Assembly (NCBI GenBank): GCA_964019055.1
Contig: OZ025213.1
Coordinates: 8,544,472-8,608,471 of the forward strand
Direction of reading: 5' to 3'
Length of the DNA: 64,000 nt
DNA from: Anthopleura xanthogrammica
Lineage: Eukaryota > Cnidaria > Anthozoa > Actiniaria > Actiniidae
Shown here: positions 11,496-23,899 of the stretch, in pieces
Position numbering within the stretch: the first letter of the stretch is position 1
How the letters are laid out: each line of letters starts with the position of its first letter
The notes under the pieces: model-generated
What the model was told of the DNA's origin: nothing
Databases searched by the model: none
The model's input: the letters and a program-made list of their open reading frames with translations, nothing else
Translations under genes and position numbers: made by a program

Positions 11496-14323
11496 TATGA
11501 TATCACATTGGATGTTTCAGAGATATACACAGAGCGCTCGTGGTCTTATGTTTGGTATCAATTTGGGGGCCATATTTGGTGATAAGGTGACTACTGACGG
11601 AGGTAAATATTATTGTACACGATAAGTACAAAGTGGCGATAATGGATTTTTAATTCCGTCTGGTTTTAGCTTGGCACTCCTAAAATAATTGTTTATTATA
11701 TGTAATCCAGGAGTGTGCGCTTGTGGTTTTATTGAAATATCCGTTATAATAATATTGTCAAAAAGTGAGGAAAAACAATATTCGAGTGCTAACTAAGATT
11801 AGCCGATCCGGCATTGATCCCAGCTCGATAGATGTCGTCTGACTTGGAGAGATAAGGCGACAAGTAATATAGCTCAACACGTTTGATGAAATCTCCGCAA
11901 TCATAACATCCCATGTAAGCAAAACCCGTTTAAAATACCTCGCCACATTATCAAGTCCTTGAACCACCAATATGTTTTCCATCAGAGCATAAATACTTCT
12001 AAATACGAGCCAGGCCAGACGTTGGCTACGGGCGGCTTAACTTAAATAGATAGTACAAACATTAGCCGATTAATTTGCTTAATGACTTTGTAAGATGATC
12101 GGTGCATGAGCTGTGGACAGAGGAAACGTAGAGTGCAAGTGACCTTTAGGCTTGGGAAAATAACTCAGTCGATTCGATCTCCCAGCTGATTCTTACTGAT
12201 AAGGGACATCGCGTGTGACATGTCTGTTCAAGGTTTGGAAAGAGTATCACCAGACCTTGAGGGAGCATTACTCCAATCATGAAACAATGATAACAGCTTG
12301 TGCGCAGTCAGTAATTTGTTGCAAGCGATTTTGCAAGACAGGGAAACGTTTGGTTAGCGTTGAAAGAGAGCTTAGTAAGAGTGAACTCGACGCAATTTTG
12401 AGAATGTGAGGTTCACCATTGAGATAATTACAAGTGCTTTGGGTATTTCAATAACATTTCATCACCTACTTAATACGTTCATTCTTCTTACGTCCTCGAC
12501 ATTTTTTCAAGTCAAAACGTAGGTATAAAAAACGGTAGGAGTGCCGAGTCAAATTTTGAATGTCGACACCAAGAAGACCTTGAATCTATGCAAAAAATGA
12601 GGCCCACACAGACAGTAAAGACGGCCACCCGTGCTAAAACAGAGATTAAGAAAGGGTCACTCTGGAAACGAAAGCGTTCGAGATGTTCAAGTGTAATGAA
12701 GGCACGAGACAGAGAGAAAGGTGTGGCTGTCTTGGAGGTTTCTATGACGGTGCGCGCTACGGCGCACAAACGATCAGTGCAGTAAGACCAGCAATGCTGT
12801 TTTGTTTAACTTGAATAAAAATTACCTTACAGTTACATTTATAACTGTTGAAATAGAGTACACTTTATCACGCTGGCGTGATACTTTGGAACGGACCGTG
12901 TCATCGAAAAAGGAGTTTCACAATATAACTTTCATTGGCGATAGAAATGTAACTTTGGATTCATAATACGGATAAGTGAGTCTGTAAAGAAGACGTTTAT
13001 TAGTTTCTAGTCAAGATTCACTCTCAACAAGTCGGCTCCGCTTTCTTTCCTTATACTTCGCATTACCTGAGTATACCTCAGTAACTCGCACGCACTCTCG
13101 CATGGAGGGTACTCACGTATTAGAGTGAAGTTACTATACCCGTGAAATAAAAATTTCACAAAAAGTGAAATATTCAAGTAGACCCAAAAGAAAAATATGG
13201 AGATAAGGTCTACTAATGTGTATTAGTCTAATATCTATTTTACGGGTTTAGTGTTTTCCGCTCTACAAAGACTTCAGGTTGTACGTAATTGTTGCTCAAA
13301 AACTCAAGTGAAATCCTTTAAGTCCCTTTGTCGGCTCACTGATCCTTCGATGTTCAGTGGAATTAGTGAAACCATTAATAACGTTTATTTCAGCGAGAAA
13401 GAATCAATGACAGCGACTTTGCATCTTGGAAAAAATGCAATATAACGAAAGTCTTGAACGGCAAAGAAAACGCCGAAGAAAACGTCAGTGTATGGGTGTT
13501 GATATTAATGAAGCACGCACACGAGATCAGAAGATCTGATTGAGAGGCATTTCATGATTTCTAATTTACACACGTATCTATAATTTTTAATTTCATATGA
13601 AAACATTCTCTATGTACAATATATAAAATAAATTATTACGCTTATTTAAGCCCTTCACTGAGAAGTGACTGCTACGGAACGCGTAGGCTGCCTGCGGATG
13701 GCTCAGTTGACACCTTAACATCTCTGTAACAAATTGATCAGGAAAGAGTGTAGACCCTTCAGTATATTTTCCGCGCAGGTTCTCTTCCAGATCCTGTATG
13801 AAGCATATATTGTTTTTTTATCGAGATGGGTAGACTTGTTATAATCTGCATTGTTCTTCTTTATGAAAAGTACAGAGAAGAAGAGGAACCTCCTTCCATC
13901 TTGAAAAGAGGAGCAAGTACCGTAAGTGGGCAGGTTTCGTCTTGGCGGTACAGAAGAATGTGATGAACTCAGTAGTTTCTCAAGTGCTCTAAAAAAGGAC
14001 ATTTCATAGTCTTGAATTGTATATCAGAGCAGAATAAGGTAATGGAGTACAATATGCGTTTGACGCATTGCGCAATGGTTTTTTTCTAGGTTTTGTTCTT
14101 TCAGTACTTCATGAAGTGTCGGACCTTTCTTGGACTTGAATCCTATCAGAGCAAAGCAAGGTGATTTAACAGTGTGTTAAGCAATGAAAGACACCCTCTA
14201 CTATTTTTAAACTACAGTGTAACAATCCAAGGTACTCGGGACACAGGTCTATAAGGCTCCCATCGCATTCGTCTCACCGTGCTGTCAGTGAAAGGTCCTT
14301 TAATGATTCATATGGACTCGTCA

Positions 14324-17300
14324 TTAGTGAGGCATTTGTGAGCAGAACTGTGGAGAGAATGGCGAACGGGGTTTGCTGAATTGTTGACTAAAGGGAGGAT
14401 TAGCAGGATATGAACACTGTATAAGAGTATGTTGAGAACAAGGAGTCGCTCCTAAAGACGACGCAGGAAAGAAAGAACCTGTAGATAAGAAAAAAAGGAA
14501 AATTATATACATATATATACATTCGATTGCAGAAACGTTGTTGTATACATTTATGCATATACACAAATACCTAATAAGATCGGCAAAAATGGAAAAAAAA
14601 CTAAAATAGGTTTGCAGAAACCTGTTGCAACAATTGAACTCAATGAGTCTGTGTGTGGTTTAGAACTGATCAGCAAGACAAATGAAGAAGATCTGATAAC
14701 AGGACAGGTCCTTGCAAGTCAACGATGACCAAACAGATAAAATGAGCACGTCATAGTTTGACAAAAAAATATGCACTCGCGAAAATAAATTCTAAACTTA
14801 GTTCTATTTTGTTTCTGTTTATTTGTTCAAGGATGCTATTGTTACTCCCTGTGCAACAGAATGGACTTCTAGATCTCCCTACGCCTCAAGAAGTTGGTGT
14901 ATATATATATATCAAAAACACTTCATCACAGAAACCGCATATCGTAAGAAATCAAAACAAGTTATTGAAGTGGTTATCATAAGTTCAGTGATCTCAGGTT
15001 ATAGTTAGACACTACATAAAACACAAACAAGGCAAAAATAAAAAATGATGATTTTCTTACCGTCATGCATTATTGAGCCAGAATTGCAAGCTGGACACGA
15101 TGATCTTTCAGACTGCCCCTTAGAACAGTTTGGTAAATTGTTAGGTTGAGAGCTGTGCGATGGTATAAATGTTGGTGAAGTTATTGGTACATAAACTGGG
15201 CTACGTATAACAGGTTGTAGGCCATAAGGATGCCTGTAATATAAACAAAAATAAACAGTTAGATACAAGATACATTTTCAGCTATTACCGCCCGCCATAT
15301 TGGATGAAATCGAACTTTGTTGTTGTTGTTATTATTTGAATTATCTTTGAGCCAACAAAACATGGCAGCCATGTTTTTTTGTTAAATAAATGGATAGCTC
15401 AAAGAAAAACAAATATTGGGTTACAAATATATTTGTTGTAAAACGACATAAACAAAGTAATGACCTGAGACAGATCTGTAGGAAGGAATATCCATTGCAA
15501 ATTAAATTCTTCAATAGACCCTTTTAATAAATCCTACAATGCTTTATTTTCCGCGTTTGACCTCAAATTTATTCTTTTCAATTTTGTTCAAAGGAACAAA
15601 TTTCAAGAGAAGATAGTGTGCTTATAATATGGTCCGCGAAGTTCAAGGAAAAGGATATATGGTGTGCTAAGTTGTTTCGCATTATCTATATTAACCTATC
15701 TTGTATATCATTCTGGGGACTATAAATATCATACAACTTGGATTACTAGGAAAAAATCAGCTGCAATCGTTATTAGATTCCGTACACTTGTACAATCAGT
15801 GACATACGAGGGCTTCAAATCCACCAAGCAAGTCTTAGACATGGCCACCGTCGTTTGAACAAGCGCGTCTCAGTATGAAACCACTGGCTGACTAGAGTAA
15901 TGTGTAGAAAAGATAATTTTGATTGGCGAAATGGGTGATTAATCTATGAGCTGACTAGAGTGGCCGTATCAATCTGCAAAAGAAATGTATCGAGGAACAT
16001 TGTACAATAAAACGGCTGTAAGTAACAGTACCTTTGTATCGGTAATATCCGTAGTGTGTCTCTGAATCCTTTTGCAAATGGGTTACTATCGATTTTTAAT
16101 CTTGTAATCTAGAAATATAAAGAAGACTTCAACATTATTTAAGTCTGATTTTGCAATTTGAGCATCATTATTTTCATTAAAAGCCAGAAAAAGCAACGGT
16201 TTGAGCTCCAAATCTTTTTTCCGTTCAGGAATTCCTTACCAGTAACGCGCGCGCCTTACACATACCCCAAAAATACTGTTGACTTTTTGTGCCAACGAGA
16301 GTAAAGGTTTTGTCATCAGAATTCTTGTATTCCCAAGTCAAAAATCAAGTTTACACATCGACACTTGGCAACAATTACAGCCGCAGTAATTTCTGAGACA
16401 CAGTAGACGTTTCTAACCTATACAAAAAGTCTTTGTAAACCCAAAGGTCGTTTTGCATTGTACGGATATAATATTGCGTTCCACTGTTGGCACAAAAAGC
16501 ATTTTTGTAAACTCTCTTCAGAAAAAAGCCCGGACCGCTACTAAGCGTTGTTATGTTTCTACAGCCCAAGACCAGATTTAAAACTATACGTTTCTCCACT
16601 TACAAGTTGATTCTGGTAAGCAGTTACAGCTAAAAATGTCGTCTGCGCAAAAGTAAAGGTTTTCATTTCTTCTGAGTTGAGGTTGATGACGGAAGCGGTG
16701 TGATCTCGTTTCTTTATGATGTGAACGCGAGGAACGTATTTGTGCATTGAATTCAAGATCAACTGGAAAGAAAATAATAGCAAACAAAGCAAATTAGGTC
16801 GAATAATGAATAGCGGGCAACGTCTAGAGATCAGCCTGAAGGCTTAGGCGATGAAGGAAAAAGAGGTGATTTTTAACTAATACATTTTTCGAAGGAAGGG
16901 AAAAAACGACAATTTAAGTTATCGTTTTTATACTAAGGTTAAAGTAAAAAGAAATATAAAATATGAAATATTTTAATGAAATTGTAATTCCGTTATTATT
17001 GATGCGCATCCTCACACACATCAAGAGGTCATGGTAATCAGTTTGCGACAGTAGGCCTGATTTCTCGTTTCTCGAATATTTAAGACGAAGAACAAGTTCT
17101 AAATAACGATCGATCTAAAAGGCAAAAACACCGACACTGTCAGGTGATTTGAAAGCTTGAATATAGCGACCTTGTACTTGTCGACCACCGTTGACCGACC
17201 AACGCCACTCCCGACCACGGACCTCAGGCAAGAAAACCTTCTTTTATCAATTCTACATTCTTTTTCTTCCTAGATTATACCAATCCTATCATCTGATATT

Positions 17301-20300
17301 AACGACCAATATCTCTTGTTTAATTAGAATACCGCTCATCTGATCGACCGCTGACCCTAGGGTATGACAGTTCTCATATTCACCGCTTTGAATAGCCAAT
17401 CAGGTTATTGATAATCATCAAGGCGCGCCAATAGTGCGAAAATAGATATTAAATCGAGGAAGGTTTTTAAGATTAACTTCTATTCCTTGAATCCTCTTAA
17501 GTTATTATTATCGTGTTCACTTTTGTTGAAACAGAACAACGCTTTATATCTGACCCTTTACCATTTCTCCTAGAATATTAAACACATATTCAAACATCAC
17601 GCTTCACGATACTAGTTGAGCATTTTTTTCACAAATCACGCGTCGCGTGCATTCTCTTTGCCACCCATGCAGATAGATACTAGTTGAAGAGACGGTCGTC
17701 TTATGATAAGATTGAATTGGGTCAATTGATGTTAGCCTCTCCACTCCCCCCCCCCCTGTCCCCAAAATGGGGGAGTAGGGAGGAGGCATGGCATTTAAAA
17801 TTTTCCTTTGGCTTCTGATGGCATCCATCCAGGAAGAAACAATGAAAAGATGTTAAAGAAGCTTAGCTTTGTCTGGTTATAAACGAGACGAGGGAGTTTA
17901 GGGGTGAATTAAAAAGCTATGAACTTACATGTCCATTGTGATCTGTGTTGTTGTTTGTGAGCTTGACTTTCTCGAAGGATACGATTTGTTTTTGAAGCTG
18001 TTCTCCTGTAAAGGGGGAGTCAGGATGCATGTAAAGACGAACCTGGGCAGGGGGGTCTGCCTTGCCTGCTACTAACCACGTGGATCGATGATAGGCGTAT
18101 CGGTATCTCTTGTCGTCAACAGGCACGATGTCCATGAGCACCAGATAGTTAGCTTTGGGCTGGATACCACTTACTGACACTCGTAGAGTGGGGAACATTC
18201 GTCTAAAGATAAACATGAAATAAACATCAAACAAAATGAAACAGGTGGGGAGGATAGGAAAATATACTGCAATATACAAAATAGGAATTAAACTGAGTGG
18301 AAACTGGGGACTTGTATAGAGAGTGGATGGAAACTGAATGGAAGTTGTTCAACTGAAGTAAAACTTTCCTCTCAGATTGAAACACGAAATGTGCACATGG
18401 AGATTAGTTGGGAATCTGTTAAGCAAATAGGGATATTACTATAATACTGCAGTTTTATGGATTTCCAGACATATGCCTTAGTAGAATGTGCATGTATAAA
18501 CTGTGATGATCACACAAAGAAAAACACAATATCCTGGTTAACAGCTGATTGCAGGATTTAACTAGTTATGTTAGGATGCTAGAGTACAAACAGTATATCC
18601 GTGAAACATTGGTTATACTAAATAGTACTATTTCGAGCAAATTCTATTGTTTTATATTGTTTAATTAGCAATATTTTGTATCATTTAGTAATTTGTATTT
18701 CACGGATATATTGTTTGCACTCTACCTATAAGGGCCATTGATAAGGAAAGACAAAATGGCAGTTAGATTGCCCAAACATGAATAGTAAAAACACTGCAAT
18801 CAAAACTGTGGTCTGTTGAATTTAGATATATCTAAACAGTTGTGAAGAAAGCAAGAATCACAGATAACAGTCTGATAACAATGTGTCCTAGATACATCTC
18901 AGTTATGCTACATTAACCTAAATTCATGTAGGGACCTGATTTACCCTGTCCCTGTAGACTTTCCAAACAGTTTATTGCAGGATGATTGCCTTGTAATAAC
19001 TTCACACAGCAGATCTACATTCGATGTTTACAACAGGTACTGAACGAAATTCCTTATGAAGCACTGCTTCAGTTGATGACACAAAGAAGGAAGATAAGTA
19101 CTTTGAGGAAGACAGACTCACCAACCGACGCAATAAAAAATAATAATTCCATGACCTAGAACTAACTATTTTCAGTCAAATTAATTAATTTACTCTTTAG
19201 TTTTTCATTATTCTGAGATCAAAGATCTAAGTTAACTTTTTTTTCTGAAATGGTATCTTTTAGTTGGTTGCATTGCAGGGCTAGTTCAATTCAGACATGC
19301 ACCTTGGGAATGGTAAGTGCTCAGTCTATGCCCATCAAGTAAGTTATAAATCCTTTGGCAACCAAATCAAACGCCCTTGTTTATTGCTGAGACAAGTAAC
19401 GTTAAATAAAGAAGAAAAAATAGCACTTTCTGTGAAGTTTGATAACAACAAAGGAACATAGAGTGGCGGTAGACCCATGATAGCTGCAGTTTTTACACAT
19501 GATTTTGATGATGTAGATTAATATTCAATTGTATTTCTTTCAGCATCAGTCAACGACAAACCAAATTGACCATATTTCCTTGCTCTGCACATTTCTAACG
19601 ATCTAGATAAAGCCTATGTATTCCATCGCGTTTTGACTGCTGGACCTGGGTCGGTTTGTGGTGTGAGTGTGAAAATAATGAAATTCCAAGTTTGATGCGT
19701 ATCCATATATTGGGAATGTTTGCCTGCCCCAAGGCTGTGTTGTGGTCTGATAAATTTACAACAATCAACATTAAATCGAATATCAAAGCGCGACAGAGAT
19801 AAAAGTTTTAGGAAACTCTTTCATAAAAGACTTTAGTGTCTCATTGCTTGGATTCTGAAAGAAAATTAACCCAAAAATATGTAGCACCTTATCGTATACG
19901 TATAGGATATTATACTTAATTGGGTGTGTTGAACGCAATCTGAATAGTTTATCAAGTTAATTTAGTGATAATTTTTAGTGTTTCCGACTTATTACCAATT
20001 ATACAAAGCAATTCTTTTAAATTTGCTCTCTGTATCTTCCTGAAAGAGCCTTTGAGACTTGGGAAGGTGGGTGGTAAGTGATCAGTTTAATGAACCAAAG
20101 CCACTTCGTCAGATAGGACTTAGCACTTCGACTGAACTCTTGCAAGATTTTGAAAGCATTTTAATGTGGTTCTGTTGTTCTACTTTTGATACGATTTGTA
20201 CATTGTTCATGCTTGGAATTAGATGCTAATGATGCACCTGAAATGTTTTTGTATGAGGAAAGAATCTAGTAAGTTTTATTATGTGGAAGACGCTGACAAA

Positions 20301-22605
20301 CAAACCATCTAGAGGAAGGAAACACTTCCCGGAAAGAAAACAGCGTTTGGATTTTCCTGTTCTACGAACAAAGACTTTTTATGTACTTCAGAAATAGTTG
20401 CACTACTTTGTACGAGAGGAATATTTCAGTCAGAGTGTCTCCGCACGGTAATACATAGTTATTGTTGATATTCACGTCAGCGTGTCCACTGTTCGACCAC
20501 CAACAATTCATCCAGAAGTATCTAAGAACAACTTCTAGTTCTAACCTTATTGTAGGTCACCTCATTGTTAATCGCAGTTACTTGTACTGTTTAATGTCTT
20601 CTTCATGGGCGTTCAAGCCTCTAGTTAGCTTATATCTCTGTCCCCCACAGTGGGAACCAAACTGGTGTTAATGTGACCTTAAATTAGCTACAAAGAGCTG
20701 ATCAACACTACTTTACAGGCGACATGTTCCCTCGAAAGCATTAACAGCACAATGCACCCTAAAAGGGACCTTACTGTAGGGACCGTACAATCCGATAAGG
20801 ATTATGCTTTTAAACTGACATACTAGCTCTTTGAATAAGCGCGAAAAGATGATTTTTTTGCACTACAAAGACCGGCAGCATTCAGTAATCAACTCCAAGC
20901 GAAACGCAGGATTCCTTTGAACGTCAAACAATGGCTGTCTTGGATTTTTCAGCACCTTTTTTTAGTTTCTATCGTCGAGACGTTTATAATATTGTCCCAG
21001 TAAACTAATAAGCTCCTTTTTAGTTTAATTCAATTTATATATTAAAAAACCCACAATAATCTAAACTATCTCTTCTATAGGGGTTGAACTAAAGCGGGGG
21101 ACTGTTTTCGTGGAAGATTCTTCATTTTTGACTCGTGTCTAGTTGCGCCAAGTTCATTGATAGAATCGATAGATTATAGTACTCCCTGTTAATCAAATGT
21201 TCGCACCAACAAGAATAAACATTGATCAAAGATTCTAATCAAACCTTTTACTGTTAATTACTTCTCTAAATAGATTCTATTGTGCTCGATGTTCTTAAGA
21301 TTGCAAACTTAAGATGTTAAGAATTAGACTTAGAAGATTGAAACACATTCATACAAAAGTGTAATCCGTTTGTAAGTCCGAAGCATGGATGGCATATGTA
21401 GAAATAATTTAGTGAGCGCGACTCCTTTGAACGATTCTACATACATATATATACATACATGCATTGGGTTTGAACGCAAAAAATGACTAATTCGTCAGCC
21501 TAGAATTGAATATTTTATGAGACAAAAGTGATACTCGAAAGGAAAGCTTACTAACAATTGCGTGCCGAAAGTTGTTTATAATCTATAAATCTGAATTGGA
21601 TGACTAAGGTCTCGTCTCATCTACACATACTCCAAAATCAATCTAATTGTTTTCTTAACGGTTAAAGCGTCTGAGTAGCTAATAAACGCAAGGAAATAAC
21701 ACCTTGTTGCACGTCAGCCCCATCAGCTGCCAGTTCATTTGCGGACCCTTATTTCGAATAACTTATTTCAGTCGTACAACAATCTAGGCCATATACTACT
21801 CAACAAAACTCGACGTCATATGACAGCGTGGTTTGAGCACGATTAGTTAGGGTAGTTAGACGGCCCGTGAGGTTTTGTTTAATCTGGCAAACGATTGCAA
21901 ATGTGGAACTGTGATAAAAATGGTATTTCCTATGAATTGAAGGAGTGATGACATCGACTTGACTATAATAATTGAATTTGCACAAACAAACCACACTAAT
22001 AAGCCACAACTTGTTCCGAAAATAGCAAGAATCTTACCTGCCGGATTTGGTTATGATCATCTCTGTACCTAGTTCATTGAACCTATCCCACAACTCTCTA
22101 CCCTCAAGGGAAATCTGTACGTCCTTTAGCTCCTCGGGCGAGGAAGACATCTTGAACTTCTCTGAAAAGTCTGCTGTCTCGCTCTCGCTTTCTTCGGGTC
22201 CATATGATTCTTGTTCAGGTTGTGATGGCTTGAATCTCTTGGGCGAAGAAGCTGATAAAGACACTTCAAGTTCTTCCTCGTCAGGGTTTGAGCGTTCACT
22301 TGGATTTTCTTCTGTTTCTGGCCCTATTAAAATACAAAAATATTTAGAGCTAAACTGGGAATTTGGCTCAGGAGTGTCTAGAAATAATCAATGTACTGTG
22401 TCACCAATACAGAGGGACCAGACTTGAGATTTTACATATAAGGTCTCTGGTAAGCTCCAGATTGACATATCAAAAAGATAGGATGTTGTCAAGCTTCACC
22501 TTCGCCACCGTTAGAGGACATTAATGATGCTATGGAAAAAGCTGAAGCTTTAGAAGAGAGAGGCACTGAAGAATCGCTCTTGGTTTTGCCATAAGTGCCT
22601 TCCAT
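14324..22605 (-). CDS. tbx20: Tbx20-type T-box transcription factor, copy B (7 coding exons)
   Basis: Second Tbx20-type repressor. Coding exons in order on the minus strand: 22605-22500, 22323-22038, 18202-17929, 16762-16604, 16108-16032, 15233-15061 and 14478-14324 (1230 nt, 409 aa). Phases are identical to copy A, and exons 3, 4 and 5 have identical lengths (274, 159, 77). Exon 1 encodes [13 protein letters not shown], an eh1 motif very close to that of vertebrate TBX20. The T-box spans about residues 105-292. The C-terminal exons differ from copy A and include a small Cys-rich patch (SCPAC). An open frame beginning at 22264 uses GTG and is only part of exon 2; a TTAATAG acceptor upstream and the phase-1 first exon define the real structure. 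A second in-frame donor exists nine bases earlier in exon 1. The gene lies tail to tail with copy A; duplication by inversion is an inference. Confidence 0.92.
17745..17775. repeat. C-run/G-run inverted pair
   Basis: A run of about ten C followed after a few bases by CCCCAAAATGGGGG forms a small G/C-rich hairpin in intron 3 of Tbx20 copy B. No function is suggested. Confidence 0.6.
18581..18723. mobile_element. Foldback/MITE element, AGAGTACAAACA family copy 1
   Basis: The left end AGAGTACAAACAGTATATCC and the right end, the complement of AGAGTGCAAACAATATATCC, bracket 143 bp; the arms continue with GTGAAA. It sits in intron 2 of Tbx20 copy B. A longer relative with the same AGAGTACAAACA ends is at 27503-27845. 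Confidence 0.8.
22500..22605 (-). CDS. tbx20: Tbx20 copy B exon 1, eh1 repression motif
   Basis: 106-nt exon that starts at ATG 22605 and ends in phase 1 before GTGAAG. It encodes 35 residues plus one base. FSIASLM lies at residues 23-29, preceded by SSKASA and followed by SSNGG. Vertebrate TBX20 carries the same arrangement from memory (FSIAALMSSGG), which makes orthology of this short exon convincing. Confidence 0.88.
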
Positions 22606-23419
22606 TTCTTTGCTGAATGCGAAGTGATTTAATCGTAGATCTCCAATCCTACCTCACCCAAGACGACTTGATCGATTCTTCAGCTAAGGCTCTAAACTTC
22701 AATTAATGCTTTTGATGATTGGGTCATGGATAATATTCAAAGACAGCCAATCATGAGCAGATTGGATGATTTGAAGAAAGCAAATGCGCGCGAAGTAAGT
22801 GTTGTTCGGGGTCCTCGGTGGGCAAAGGTTTGCATTCGTCACCGCATGGTGTTGACTCTAACCTCGTTCGGATTCTTTGATATCCTTATCTTTGTAGCTT
22901 GATTTTGTCTGAAAAATAGCGCGTCACTGACACTGCTCAAAATATAGTTCAAATCGAGTTTGAAATTCACATCCATATCATCTGACAATACTAGCCAATC
23001 AGAGCGTTCTAACATAGATATGACGTGACAACAAACACGTGACAAATGCCATTGATATCTCCCTGCGTTTTTCACGTAGAATGTACGGAAGAAACAAACA
23101 ACTGCCCAAGGTGCAACAGAAAAAGCTAAGAAGCTAAAGACTCCAAAAATAACTCGCGAAAGGTTCTGTGCTCCAAGCTAAAGGTATCCGTGATGTTAGC
23201 TTACTGATTGACGATAAGACACAATATGTTATAGACACAAGAGCAGTAATCTTATTACTGTTATTTGCTTTCATCAAGTCAAGAATCAATGAAAGCTTAT
23301 CTCACTGCTCAGTATCATCATAACAAAAACAAAACTTATTAGCATTTTTTCCTTAATATGAACATTTTTTGATGGATTCTAGAATTCTTATTCCGCTTGT
23401 AATTTTCTGAATTCTTAGA

Positions 23420-23899
23420 ATGCAACATCTAGACTACCATGTGTGGTTGCTTGCGGAATGGGGCGAGTACCTAAAGATAGACACAGTTATAAACGGTGCT
23501 TTAAGGACCAATACCTTAAAAGCCAGTTACCTTTTTGGTCACAAGCAGAAAATGGGTTCCCAGCCTTTGCAACATCCTATCTCACACTACAAGTCGGATC
23601 GCTTCTGCCGGTCGCTTCTGTTGACGCCTCCTCCTCCTAGAGTTTCTCTGAAGCTACAGTATTATCGACTGAAACTTTGGATCTCTGAATATCTACCCGT
23701 GATTTTCCCACGGACATCTGTCCATCCAATGCCTTCTAGACTTGTCATTCAAGTGCAATTTAACGGGCGGAAGTGGCGAGAGGCACCGATAAGCACATGG
23801 CAGAACACTAAAGACTGTCATAAATTAACTAAGTACATTATAGAATGTCTGGAATCGAATCTCTTACTTCAGGGCGAGAAGAGATCAAGTCATTTATAA
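23420..23899 (+). CDS. Unrecognised 159-codon open reading frame
   Basis: An ATG-initiated frame longer than most chance frames nearby. The predicted protein has no domain, signal peptide or motif that I recognise and is rich in Leu, Ser and Lys. An overlapping frame (23443-23640) is open for 65 codons over the same DNA. It may be chance, a remnant of an insertion, or an exon fragment. No splice context supports it. Confidence 0.12.
   Translation: MQHLDYHVWLLAEWGEYLKIDTVINGALRTNTLKASYLFGHKQKMGSQPLQHPISHYKSDRFCRSLLLTPPPPRVSLKLQYYRLKLWISEYLPVIFPRTSVHPMPSRLVIQVQFNGRKWREAPISTWQNTKDCHKLTKYIIECLESNLLLQGEKRSSHL

Larger units (their letters stand above)
9688..14323. other. Intergenic region between the two convergent Tbx20 genes
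   Basis: 4.6 kb between the stop codons of the tail-to-tail genes, presumably holding both 3' UTRs. AATAAA at about 10849-10854 is a possible poly(A) signal for copy A. TTTATT near 13384 (AATAAA on the minus strand) is one for copy B. The region also holds two foldback elements (10108-10262 and 11105-11495) and a short GCCGCCAT-rich segment near 10470-10530. I see no additional gene. Confidence 0.6.

Noticed and set aside
22034..22264. Start of Tbx20 copy B at 22264
   Set aside because: The codon there is GTG and the frame continues upstream to a splice acceptor; the ATG is in the exon at 22605.
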